64,000 nt of DNA. Source: JANSWY01 sp965243755 (GTDB lineage: Bacteria; Bacteroidota; Bacteroidia; Cytophagales; Cyclobacteriaceae). The position numbers and the translations under genes are program-made. Positions 25,988 to 33,990 of this stretch are shown one piece after another. Numbering within the stretch: position 1 is the first letter of the stretch; every line of letters starts with the position of its first letter. The notes below the pieces were generated by a model. It had not been told where the DNA came from. It was given only the letters and a program-made list of their open reading frames with translations, and made no database searches. The stretch covers positions 1,302,001-1,366,000 of the forward strand of contig CBDEVW010000003.1 in the NCBI GenBank assembly GCA_965243755.1, written 5' to 3'.

Positions 25988-27280
25988 TTAATTCGATCCC
26001 TCAAGCTGCCTGATATCAATGGAGAAATTGTGCGTATAATATTGAAAACACACTTCAGAGGTATCTGACTTTAATTGGTAACCCATATTCAGGTTAAAAA
26101 TATCGGTTGCAGGTAAAGGTAAAAGCACATACTTCTCGTATGAGTCTGCAGCTTGAGCAATTCTCAAATCTTGGGTCATAAACGTAACTTCATCGATTAA
26201 ACTATCTGCAACATGGGTGACCTCATAAGGTAACACTACTCCCTGGCCCATTAAAAATGGTTTCCCAACAAGACCAAATCTAGTCCCTGGAGAATTTATC
26301 ACTGCACATGAGTTACTTATATCAGCTTTTTTGAAAGATTTTCTTGAAGTTATTTTGCTTAATTTGAAATGCTTTGAACTCGTAGACACCTTTTCTGCCC
26401 AATACTGTGATGACGGCATAATTTTAAAGCTGCTTAAAGTAGCATTGCTAATATTGATATATCCTTCCATAGAATTTCCATCCGGAAAAATACACCTCAC
26501 CTGATAAGCGAAATCATCATCAATTATCCAACGATCATGCATATATTCCCGACTTGTACTGTCATATACTACTGCGACCTTATCAAAAACATAATCTGAT
26601 TCGTAATCATCGATTGAAATTACCTCGAGGGAGTCTTCCTCATACCTCCTTTTTAAATCAAAGAAATCATATTCAAAATTCCATGCAATCAGCATAAATC
26701 CCATACCATATCTTTCCTGATAAAATGCCTTATACGCATAATCTCCTTGAGTGCCCTTGATAGAGTTAGCAGCTTCTGGTAAAAACAAACTTGCTTCAGA
26801 AATATAATCGTTAACATATCCCGATTCTCCGGAATTCACAATGAGCATGGAGTCAATCTTAAACTCCCAGTACTTTTGCATGCCAACATTTAAACCATGA
26901 TCAGATTCACTATCGTACCTGTCTTGTAACTCATTTAAATTATGCCGTTCCTTAATGAGCAAGAGGTTTACATGGACAGCACTCAAGGTATCATTTTGCA
27001 GCTGACGATTCATCAATCTAGCCACACTCTCGGTTAGATTGAAGTGATACTGCTCATGATTCAGGGTATATTCGGATCCTTCGAAGCTCATTTTCCGCCA
27101 CGACTGATAGTTATTCATTGCTGCATACGCAGTGTATTGGTCATTAATGCTATCATAATCCAAATATATGTTTGAAGAAATCGCGGCACCCCAACCGGTA
27201 AAAATTATGGGAATTCCTTTGAAGTCTTCCCAAGTGCCTATAGAAGTTGAGATGAATATAATCAGGATCTTAATCTTCAT
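25988..27280 (-). CDS. DUF922-like putative zinc protease (430 aa)
   Basis: The N-terminal domain has NHEQYHFNLTE followed about 45 residues later by DRYDSESDHG. This HExxH-like HEQxH motif plus a downstream YDxETxHG is the hallmark of DUF922-type putative zinc proteases. The remaining ~300 residues are not recognised and contain a Trp/Tyr-rich region and several strands. I place the start at 27280 because this ATG overlaps the stop of the upstream gene by 4 bp (ATGA) and opens with a hydrophobic stretch (MKIKILIIFISTS). An ATG four codons earlier exists. The coupled upstream gene encodes a membrane protein, so the two may work together at the envelope. Confidence 0.6.
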   Translation of the reverse strand: MKIKILIIFISTSIGTWEDFKGIPIIFTGWGAAISSNIYLDYDSINDQYTAYAAMNNYQSWRKMSFEGSEYTLNHEQYHFNLTESVARLMNRQLQNDTLSAVHVNLLLIKERHNLNELQDRYDSESDHGLNVGMQKYWEFKIDSMLIVNSGESGYVNDYISEASLFLPEAANSIKGTQGDYAYKAFYQERYGMGFMLIAWNFEYDFFDLKRRYEEDSLEVISIDDYESDYVFDKVAVVYDSTSREYMHDRWIIDDDFAYQVRCIFPDGNSMEGYINISNATLSSFKIMPSSQYWAEKVSTSSKHFKLSKITSRKSFKKADISNSCAVINSPGTRFGLVGKPFLMGQGVVLPYEVTHVADSLIDEVTFMTQDLRIAQAADSYEKYVLLPLPATDIFNLNMGYQLKSDTSEVCFQYYTHNFSIDIRQLEGSN

Positions 27281-27945
27281 ATCGGCTTCCATTTAAAAGT
27301 AACTCTCAAAAAATATAGCAACACATTGATCGCCAGTTCTAATAGTATAATCAGAATAAATGTACCTAGAATAAGCCCGATGTAATAGAATATTGATCCA
27401 TTCGCTTCAATTTTCAAATCATACAGGAAACTGTAAAATGATCTCAAAAACATTACCATGAACACAAATTGGATATCATGCAATACCCTTCCCCAATAAG
27501 AATTACTTCTTTGATGCTCTATTTTGAAAACTACATGTATGGTGAAATAACACAGAATAACTACTGATAAATTAAAGTCCTCCACAATGTTTTCCATCCA
27601 TCTTTCCCCGGAATAATAGGCACTGATCATATACATGGTGGCACAAAAAGAAGAGATTGCCAGCAATGAAAGAAAATCGTTTTTAGAATATCCCTCTGTA
27701 TACTCAAATACTTGATCCCAAATATTTTCCTCTCCATTTTCCTCAGCTTCCTTGCTTTCCTTTTCTGGATTTAAAGAATATTTCAAATGAATCCCTATTG
27801 TTTCATCTTCCATCTCAAAATCTTTGTTCGCTAGCAAGTATCTGGCAGCCTCAACAGCCATATTTTGGTAGTCCTTTTCATTGTCAACGATGAATTGTAA
27901 TTCTGCCCTGGACTTACTATTAAACTTTTGGATGTATCTATTCAT
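27277..27945 (-). CDS. Multi-span membrane protein with N-terminal DxxxYxxxAxxAA region (222 aa)
   Basis: The first ~95 residues are soluble and begin with the pattern SRAELQFIVDNEKDYQNMAVEAARYLL, a short helical element seen at the N-terminus of many Bacteroidota membrane proteins. Four hydrophobic segments follow (roughly 92-110, 126-142, 155-175, 183-210). No family function is known to me. It is translationally coupled to the DUF922-like gene by a 4-bp overlap. Confidence 0.55.
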   Translation of the reverse strand: MNRYIQKFNSKSRAELQFIVDNEKDYQNMAVEAARYLLANKDFEMEDETIGIHLKYSLNPEKESKEAEENGEENIWDQVFEYTEGYSKNDFLSLLAISSFCATMYMISAYYSGERWMENIVEDFNLSVVILCYFTIHVVFKIEHQRSNSYWGRVLHDIQFVFMVMFLRSFYSFLYDLKIEANGSIFYYIGLILGTFILIILLELAINVLLYFLRVTFKWKPI

Positions 27946-28134
27946 CTCAGATAGCTAAAACCTGGTAAATGTAAAATCAGTCAGATTCCTGGTGATGTAT
28001 TCTTTGTAATGGCACAAACATAAAGCATTTTAAAAGCTCAATGGAGACTAATCACATTTTTATGTTCAGCAGTCCACCATCGACCTTAACTACCTGACCA
28101 TCAAGTATCCAAACAGTAAAAATTCTGAGCCTTA

Positions 28135-28149
28135 TGCAATTATGTTGCA
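28135..28149 (+). promoter_or_regulatory. Zur-type operator A, before the Fur-family gene
   Basis: TGCAATTATGTTGCA is a perfect TGCAA-N5-TTGCA dyad (extended to ATGCAA...TTGCAT). It lies just upstream of a -7-like element TACCTTTG (28157-28164) and the regulator's ATG at 28170. Position and form point to autoregulation. Confidence 0.7.
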
Positions 28150-28169
28150 TTTTCATTACCTTTGCGATT

Positions 28170-28586
28170 ATGTCAGTACGAACAATCAAACAAATTCTAA
28201 AATCACATCAGTTGAGGATCACTGATTGCAGAATCGATGTGTTGAATCATTTCCTGAACACAAAAAACGCCCAGTCCCAGGGAGATCTGGAAGAAGAGCT
28301 AAAGCAATATGACCGGGTCACTTTGTACCGTACACTCAATAGTTTTTTGGAATCTGGCATTATACACAAAATCCCCAATAGTCTGGGAACGGCCACCTAT
28401 GGTTTGTGTCATGACACCTGCGAACCCCATAACCACAATCACAATCACATTCATTTCAAATGCAATAACTGTGGGCAAATCGAATGTTTTGATGACCGTG
28501 AGGTGCCTGTTGTGGCTATCCCGGCAGGCTACCAGATTGAGAGTATCAATTTAATTGTAGACGGCATTTGTGCTAACTGTGCGTAG
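28170..28586 (+). CDS. Fur-family regulator, probably the zinc regulator Zur (138 aa)
   Basis: A winged-helix domain (IKQILKSHQLRITDCRIDVLNHF, DRVTLYRTLNSFLESGII) precedes the Fur metal/dimerisation region with a His-rich stretch (CEPHNHNHNHIHF) and two CxxC motifs (CNNC, CANC) for structural zinc. The upstream in-frame ATG at 28134 is rejected because it falls inside operator A; the start at 28170 gives the normal family N-terminus. Its stop abuts the TonB receptor start with no gap, so the two are co-transcribed. The zinc assignment rests on the neighbours (COG0523 GTPase, His-rich receptor) and shared operators, not on biochemical data. Confidence 0.85.
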   Translation: MSVRTIKQILKSHQLRITDCRIDVLNHFLNTKNAQSQGDLEEELKQYDRVTLYRTLNSFLESGIIHKIPNSLGTATYGLCHDTCEPHNHNHNHIHFKCNNCGQIECFDDREVPVVAIPAGYQIESINLIVDGICANCA

Positions 28587-30959
28587 ATGAAAAAAGGAGT
28601 ATTACTAATGATCCTATGGATAAGCTGTGCGCTGGTTCATGGGCAGGAATGTGAGGAAGTTGTGAAAGGAAAGGTGCTATCATTAGTAACCAAAGAGCCA
28701 TTAAGCTTTGCCACCGTTCAGGTCATTGGTTCAGATAAAGGGACCATTGTCAATGAGGATGGTGTTTTCGAGATCAAAAATGTCTGTGAAGAAGAAATCG
28801 AACTTGAAATACGGTTTCTGGGATACAAATCAGTCATCCATCACCATGACCATCACCACCCCAACCCCATCATTTACCTGGCGCCTGATGAGGCCCTACT
28901 GGAAAGCGTGGTGATTGAAGAAGAGCTCAATGCACATGAGTTGAAATCATTGAAAACAAAATCCTTGCACCTGGAAACATCCGAAAACCTTGGTACCAAT
29001 TCCGGGGAGCTTTTTGCCAGATCATCAGGGGTTTCCACTTTGCGGACCGGACAAAATGTTTCCAAACCTATTGTTCATGGATTGCACTCCAACAGGGTGA
29101 TACTGATCAATAATGGCGTACGTCATTCCTACCAGGCCTGGGGAGCAGAACATGCGCCCGAAATTGACCCCACTCAGATCGACAGGCTACAGGTAATAAA
29201 AGGAGCCTCCACGGTACGCTTTGGACCAGATGCCATAGGAGGTGTCATTATTTTTGATTCAGAAAAGCCCGCTTACAATAAAAACCTCAACGGGTCCGTA
29301 AGTGGTGGATACCAAACCAACGGGAAAGCCTACACCGGAGAATTATCAATCGGTTCCGGGTCTGAGCGTACCGCATGGTCCCTGGGAATCAATGGTACCC
29401 GACAAGGAGACTTGAATGCTCCAAATTACAACCTGACCAATACCGGAAAAAACGAGTTTGGCATTTCAGGAATGGCCAGGATGCATTTTTCTAAATTGGA
29501 TCTCGACATATATGCCAATCACTATCAGCAGGAATTGGGCATATTGCGGGGATCTGTGAATGGTAACCTTACAGACCTGGCCAATGCCATTGGTGCGGAT
29601 ATCCCGAATGACACAAAAGACTTTTCATATGATATCACCACACCAAAACAGGAAACCGCCCATAGTCTGCTAAGAATGAAAGGCTCCCTGTTTGTCGCTG
29701 ACCATCAAATTGATGTCCAGTACGCCTTTCAAAAAAATGACCGGCGAGAATATGACATCCGCAGAGGTTCCAACAATGAAATTCCTGCCATTAACCTGGA
29801 ACTGTACACCAATACACTTGACATGGATTGGGATCATCCCAGTCACGGTACCTGGGTGGGAACTTACGGATTGCAATTGATCACACAGGATAACAACAAC
29901 ATTGCCGGTACCAATACCATCCCTTTTGTTCCCAATTTCAATACCATCAATGCGGGATTATTTGGAATAGAGTCGTACAATCTGGACAAAACCACCTTTG
30001 AAGCAGGCATCAGGTTTGATTTTATGAACTTTGATGTGAGAGGAAGGGATTCCAGGAACAACATCTACAGGGACAACCTTAATTATCAGAATTTCACATT
30101 CACTGGGGGTGTCATCCATGAATTCAATGAATATTTTTCCTTTCGCAGCAACCTTGGTACCGCCTGGAGAGCCCCGAATGTTGGAGAACTGTATAGTTTT
30201 GGAAAGCATCAAAACATTATCATGTATGGCCTGTGGAGATATGAACTTTTCGCAGAAAATGACAGTATATCTACTGCCAATGTGCTGAGTAACAATGAAA
30301 AGAATATTGAAAGCGAAAGGGGTTTGAAGTGGATCACCTCCTTAAATGTCAACTACTCAGGCCTGGAAATGGAAATCACTCCGTATGTCAACTGGATTAA
30401 GAATTATTTCTTCCTGAGGCCATATGGTCTTACAAATACTGTAAGAGGTACCTTCCCCTATTTTATTTATGATCAAACGGATGCACTTTATGCAGGTGTT
30501 GATTTTGACATTCGCAACAACTGGCACAATGCATTCTCCACAGAAATAAAGGCGGCCTATGTATACGCCAAAGACGTTAAAAATGATCAGTATTTTCTTG
30601 GTATCCCTCCATTCAACCTGCAGTTGGATGTCTACAAAAAGTACAAATCCGTGACGCTGAGGTTATCTCCTTCATGGACCTCCAGGCAGTACAATGAACC
30701 CCCAGTGATCCCTGCAGAAGAGTTTCTGCAGCCCGAAAACATATCGTTTGATCAAAATGCCACATTCGACTTCCTCCCTTCACCTGAAGGATTCTTCCTG
30801 CTGAATGCTTCATTGGCCTATGAGTCAGAAAACCTTTCCATAAAGCTGTTGGGGGAAAATCTGCTCAACAACTCTTATAGAAGATACACTGATCAATCCA
30901 GGTATTATTCCGATGATCTTGGTATCAATCTCAGACTAATTGCCAGTTTCAATTTCTAA
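28587..30959 (+). CDS. TonB-dependent outer-membrane receptor, probably for zinc (790 aa)
   Basis: A signal peptide (1-19) is followed by a carboxypeptidase-regulatory-like domain (~24-105) that carries a His-rich stretch (HHHDHHHPNP), a plug domain (~125-235, VHGLHSNRVILINNGVRH, VIKGASTVRFGPDAIGGVI) and a beta-barrel ending in an aromatic residue (IASFNF). The overall form resembles ZnuD-type receptors. The His-rich insert, the upstream Fur-family gene in the same operon and the Zur-type boxes support zinc as substrate. Energy would come from TonB-ExbB-ExbD encoded elsewhere. Confidence 0.85.
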   Translation: MKKGVLLMILWISCALVHGQECEEVVKGKVLSLVTKEPLSFATVQVIGSDKGTIVNEDGVFEIKNVCEEEIELEIRFLGYKSVIHHHDHHHPNPIIYLAPDEALLESVVIEEELNAHELKSLKTKSLHLETSENLGTNSGELFARSSGVSTLRTGQNVSKPIVHGLHSNRVILINNGVRHSYQAWGAEHAPEIDPTQIDRLQVIKGASTVRFGPDAIGGVIIFDSEKPAYNKNLNGSVSGGYQTNGKAYTGELSIGSGSERTAWSLGINGTRQGDLNAPNYNLTNTGKNEFGISGMARMHFSKLDLDIYANHYQQELGILRGSVNGNLTDLANAIGADIPNDTKDFSYDITTPKQETAHSLLRMKGSLFVADHQIDVQYAFQKNDRREYDIRRGSNNEIPAINLELYTNTLDMDWDHPSHGTWVGTYGLQLITQDNNNIAGTNTIPFVPNFNTINAGLFGIESYNLDKTTFEAGIRFDFMNFDVRGRDSRNNIYRDNLNYQNFTFTGGVIHEFNEYFSFRSNLGTAWRAPNVGELYSFGKHQNIIMYGLWRYELFAENDSISTANVLSNNEKNIESERGLKWITSLNVNYSGLEMEITPYVNWIKNYFFLRPYGLTNTVRGTFPYFIYDQTDALYAGVDFDIRNNWHNAFSTEIKAAYVYAKDVKNDQYFLGIPPFNLQLDVYKKYKSVTLRLSPSWTSRQYNEPPVIPAEEFLQPENISFDQNATFDFLPSPEGFFLLNASLAYESENLSIKLLGENLLNNSYRRYTDQSRYYSDDLGINLRLIASFNF

Positions 30960-30963
30960 TTCT

Positions 30964-30978
30964 TACAACATTGTTGCA
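30964..30978 (+). promoter_or_regulatory. Zur-type operator B1 with -33 element
   Basis: TACAACATTGTTGCA matches TGCAA-N5-TTGCA with one mismatch. Its TTG (30974-30976) lies exactly 20 bp before a -7 element TATACTTG (30997-31004), the Bacteroidota promoter spacing. Confidence 0.6.
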
Positions 30979-31002
30979 TAAATAGAATTCACTCACTATA
31001 CT

Positions 31003-31017
31003 TGCAACATTATTGCA
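31003..31017 (+). promoter_or_regulatory. Zur-type operator B2, overlapping the -7 element
   Basis: TGCAACATTATTGCA is a perfect dyad, 39 bp centre to centre from B1, and overlaps the end of the -7 element TATACTTG. It ends 15 bp before the lipoprotein ATG. Binding here would block initiation. Confidence 0.7.
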
Positions 31018-31032
31018 CAAACCAAAACGAAT

Positions 31033-31623
31033 ATGAGCATTAGAAAGAATTATTTATTGATTGGCTTACTGGCATCTGGCCTGATGTTTTCTGGTTGCGG
31101 GGATGATGAAGCACCGGAAGCTGAGAATGAAGAAGAAGTAATCGACCTTGTAAGATTGACTTTCACTCCAGATGGTGGTGGAACAGCGGTAGTTGCTGAA
31201 GCAAATGATCCCGATGGAGAAGGTGCTGCTGGTTTTACACTTGACCCAATCAACCTGGCTGCTAATACCGCCTATACCCTTACTTTGGAGCTTCAAAACA
31301 CTGCAGAATCAGAAGATATCACACAAGAAATTGTAGAGGAAGATGATGAGCATATCTTTTTCTTTTCATTTACAGACGGTGTATTTAGTAACCCAACAGG
31401 CAATGGTAACATTGATAATAGAGCGGATGCCGTGAACTATAATGACCAGGATGACAATGGATTTCCGGTTGGCTTATCCACAGGCTGGACAACAGGAGAT
31501 GCTTCCTCAGGTAACAGTTTTCGAGTCGTCCTAAAACATCAACCCGGGATCAAAACCGCCACTTCAACAGCCAATGATGGAGAGTCGGATGTTGACCTTG
31601 AATTCACCCTGAATGTACAGTAG
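31033..31623 (+). CDS. Zur-box-controlled lipoprotein (196 aa)
   Basis: A lipoprotein signal ends in MFSGC (Cys22), followed by an acidic linker (DDEAPEAENEEE). The single ~150-residue domain (VDLVRLTFTPDGGG... VVLKHQPG) is beta-rich and matches lipoproteins that in Bacteroidota accompany TonB receptors for metals. The many Asp/Glu residues and a His in DDEHIF could bind metal. It has its own promoter, covered by operators B1 and B2, and its own terminator. It may bind zinc at the outer membrane for the receptor next door (inference). Confidence 0.65.
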   Translation: MSIRKNYLLIGLLASGLMFSGCGDDEAPEAENEEEVIDLVRLTFTPDGGGTAVVAEANDPDGEGAAGFTLDPINLAANTAYTLTLELQNTAESEDITQEIVEEDDEHIFFFSFTDGVFSNPTGNGNIDNRADAVNYNDQDDNGFPVGLSTGWTTGDASSGNSFRVVLKHQPGIKTATSTANDGESDVDLEFTLNVQ

Positions 31624-31678
31624 TAATTTTGATTATAATTGATATTATTTGATATAGGTTAGACGAATAATATCTCTA

Positions 31679-31705
31679 AAAAAGGTGTCTGTCAGGCACC
31701 TTTTT
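31679..31705 (+). terminator. Intrinsic terminator of the lipoprotein gene
   Basis: Stem AAAAAGGTG / CACCTTTTT with a 9-base loop whose inner bases can pair further. The downstream arm itself supplies the T-run. Confidence 0.85.
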
Positions 31706-31789
31706 GTGTTTTAAGCATGCCTGGTTGCAAAGGAATATTTCACCTCACTTCAAAGCAAAAAATATCTTAAGATCAACCATTAATTAATA

Positions 31790-31804
31790 TGCAACATTAT
31801 TGCA
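31790..31804 (+). promoter_or_regulatory. Orphan Zur-type operator C and promoter-like sequence
   Basis: TGCAACATTATTGCA is identical to operator B2. Its TTG (31800-31802) is 20 bp before TATATTAC (31823-31830), a 6/8 match to TAnnTTTG, on the plus strand. No protein gene follows: 31831-32014 is non-coding and then the converging COG0523 gene begins. Confidence 0.6.
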
Positions 31805-31890
31805 TTTAAGCTTGATGTGCCATATATTACCATTAAGTAAGTGCAAGGGATTTTTATATAATGTTTTGGTTAACAATGAACTAATCCCAT

Positions 31891-31916
31891 GGAGGTGTCT
31901 TAACGAAGATACCTCC
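31891..31916 (+). ncRNA. Hairpin in a possible zinc-controlled small RNA
   Basis: GGAGGTGTCTT-AACG-AAGATACCTCC forms an 11-bp stem with a 4-base loop. The single non-Watson-Crick pair is G-U if transcribed on the plus strand but A-C on the minus strand, which favours a plus-strand RNA starting from operator C. No T-run follows, so the 3' end is unknown. Continued transcription would run antisense to the end of the COG0523 gene. Confidence 0.35.
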
Positions 31917-32014
31917 CTTACACTCCAGTAAAGGCCTATAATCCATCTGATGATATCATCGGTACTGTCTTGAAATGTATATGAATGAGGCTTTCAATTC
32001 ATCTCGATAAAAGC

Positions 32015-33238
32015 TCAAACGGGCCAGTTGTCGTGAAAAGTATTACCAGCGTCCATACCAATGATTTCGGCTTCATTGAGCAAACAGCCATTCAGGTCGG
32101 CAGTGATTTGTTTCTGGTCCATGTCCTGGCCAATGAATACGAGTTCATTCATACGATCTCCCCACTTCTGGTCCCACCTGGACTGGATGTGATCCTGATT
32201 CTCCAGGTATGATTCACTCATCGCTCTGTGTTTCATTGGGACACTTGCCCACCATCTACCGTATACCTCTGCTTTCAGCGAGCCTCCGGCCTGACTCCAG
32301 AGTATTGCACTTTCCGGCCGGGAGGCAATCCAGAAAATTCCTTTGCTTCTGATGACTGAGGTTGGGAAAGCATGTTGGACATACTCCAGGAAGCGTTGTG
32401 GATGAAAGGGTTTTGAATTCCGGAAGACAAAAGAACTTATGCCATACTCTTCCGACTCGGGAGCGTGGGCAATGCCTTTTTGGGCCAGTTCGAGTTCCTT
32501 CTGCCAACCAGCTGACTGTTCTGCTTCTTCATAATCAAACAGACGCGTATTCAGGATACTTGCCGGATCAATCCTGCCATGGTCTGTTTTAATGATCCTG
32601 GCAGCTGGATTCAATTTCCTAAGGACCTTTTCCAGCAGTGCTACTTGTTCCTCATTGACCAGGTCTGTCTTATTGAGGATGAGCACATTGGCAAACTCCA
32701 CCTGATCAGTCAAAAGGTTAACAATGGACCGGTCATCCTCCTGATCATTCGTCATGCCTCTGTCCATGATCGTCTCAGCACTTCCAAAATCTTTGAAAAA
32801 GTTAAAAGCATCCACCACCGTAACCATGGTGTCCAGCCGACTGAACTCAGGCAGGTTAAATTTCTGATCTCCCAGGTCAAATGAGAAAGTCTGAGCAACC
32901 GGAATGGGCTCAGAAATACCTGTACTTTCGATCAGCAAATAATCAAATTTCCTGGCTCTGGCTAATTTTTCAACTTCGATGATCAGGTCTTCCCGTAGGG
33001 TGCAGCAAATACAACCATTGCTCATTTCAACCAGTTTTTCGTCCGTTCGTGACAACTGGGTACCATTACTGACTAATTTTTCATCGATGTTAATTTCGCT
33101 CATATCATTTACGATCACGGCCACCTTCAAACCCTGCCGGTTGTTTAATACATGGTTCAGCAAGGTGGTCTTACCGGCTCCTAAAAATCCACTGAGTACA
33201 GTGACCGGAAGTTTATTGGGTTTCTTCAGAAAATTCAT
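32015..33238 (-). CDS. COG0523 (CobW-type) GTPase, probable zinc metallochaperone (407 aa)
   Basis: The G1 motif GFLGAGKTTLL (17-27), metal-binding CICC (76-79, within NGCICCTLRED), ESTGISEP and the NKTD base-recognition motif are all present, followed by the CobW C-terminal domain (~280-380). These GTPases deliver zinc to client enzymes under starvation. It lies 144 bp after a small Cys protein gene on the same strand and shares the promoter with operators D1 and D2 upstream of that gene. Those operators and the linked Fur-family gene support the zinc branch rather than cobalt. Confidence 0.9.
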   Translation of the reverse strand: MNFLKKPNKLPVTVLSGFLGAGKTTLLNHVLNNRQGLKVAVIVNDMSEINIDEKLVSNGTQLSRTDEKLVEMSNGCICCTLREDLIIEVEKLARARKFDYLLIESTGISEPIPVAQTFSFDLGDQKFNLPEFSRLDTMVTVVDAFNFFKDFGSAETIMDRGMTNDQEDDRSIVNLLTDQVEFANVLILNKTDLVNEEQVALLEKVLRKLNPAARIIKTDHGRIDPASILNTRLFDYEEAEQSAGWQKELELAQKGIAHAPESEEYGISSFVFRNSKPFHPQRFLEYVQHAFPTSVIRSKGIFWIASRPESAILWSQAGGSLKAEVYGRWWASVPMKHRAMSESYLENQDHIQSRWDQKWGDRMNELVFIGQDMDQKQITADLNGCLLNEAEIIGMDAGNTFHDNWPV

Positions 33239-33382
33239 GATTTATTGTTTCAATTATTTTAGCGTTTAATTCTTCGGTTTTTGATTTTTCTTAGGGCCTT
33301 CTATCCTATTTCCAGGATTCACATGTATTTCTTCTGGCAGATCAATTGGTGGGTGCCAATATGATTGGGTTGAATGTTGGCC

Positions 33383-33799
33383 TCATGGATGAATGATCCT
33401 GGCATCAGTCAGGATAAAAACCATGTGGGCATAATCATGGCTGTTTAGCCTAAGTTTACCCTGAATAGTGAGGATTTCATCTGTCTTGAAATTTCTTTGG
33501 GCCGATTTAAACTGGACTTCCGCTACCGATTCTGGTCCGGCTCCCCCGCAGAAAAAACAGGAAGCATTGGGTTGCTTTGATATTATGATGCTATTTCCTT
33601 CCAGGTCCATTGGAATATAATGCCCGGTAAGCGTGATGGTAGATCCTTCCAGTTTTTTGACCGATTCACTAAACTCAGGCAACTCAATATGCGAACCATA
33701 TTCGTCGGACCAAACCCAGTGAAAGGTGGTGTCCTCAAAGGCTTCCCACCCGGTATTTTGCACAATCATAGACAGGGCAATTGCAAAAGAAATACACAT
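33383..33799 (-). CDS. Small secreted protein with CFFCGGAG motif, zinc locus (138 aa)
   Basis: A short hydrophobic N-terminus is followed by a compact beta-rich domain with WEAFEDTTF, the phrase STITLTGHYIPMD, and CFFCGGAGPESVAEVQ, then LRLNSHDYAHMVFILTDA. This resembles a family of Bacteroidota proteins related to DUF3299, in which the CxxC is strictly kept. The Cys pair plus later His residues could hold a metal (inference). It starts 20 bp downstream of operator D1 and leads the operon containing the COG0523 GTPase. Confidence 0.6.
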   Translation of the reverse strand: MCISFAIALSMIVQNTGWEAFEDTTFHWVWSDEYGSHIELPEFSESVKKLEGSTITLTGHYIPMDLEGNSIIISKQPNASCFFCGGAGPESVAEVQFKSAQRNFKTDEILTIQGKLRLNSHDYAHMVFILTDARIIHP

Positions 33800-33819
33800 A
33801 TTCAGAGTGTTATTACAAT

Positions 33820-33834
33820 CGCAAATATATTGCA
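33820..33834 (-). promoter_or_regulatory. Zur-type operator D1 with embedded -7 element
   Basis: On the minus strand TGCAATATATTTGCG matches TGCAA-N5-TTGCA with one mismatch at the end and contains TATATTTG, a perfect TAnnTTTG -7 element (33829-33822). The gene start is at 33799. Confidence 0.7.
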
Positions 33835-33847
33835 GTTATTATATTTA

Positions 33848-33862
33848 TGCAATCTTGTTGCA
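33848..33862 (-). promoter_or_regulatory. Zur-type operator D2 with -33 element
   Basis: A perfect dyad (minus strand TGCAACAAGATTGCA, extended by one A-T pair). Its TTG (33852-33850) is exactly 20 bp upstream of the TATATTTG in D1. So D2 covers the -33 and D1 the -7 of one promoter. Confidence 0.75.
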
Positions 33863-33990
33863 TTTTATGTTATCCGACCAATTTGCTATGAGAAATCCTT
33901 CTAAGTAGAATCCTGTATGAATACTGTAATTTGAATTTTCAATCAGTGACTTTCCATTTGGCCAACGTCTAACATTCATATGTTAAAGCC

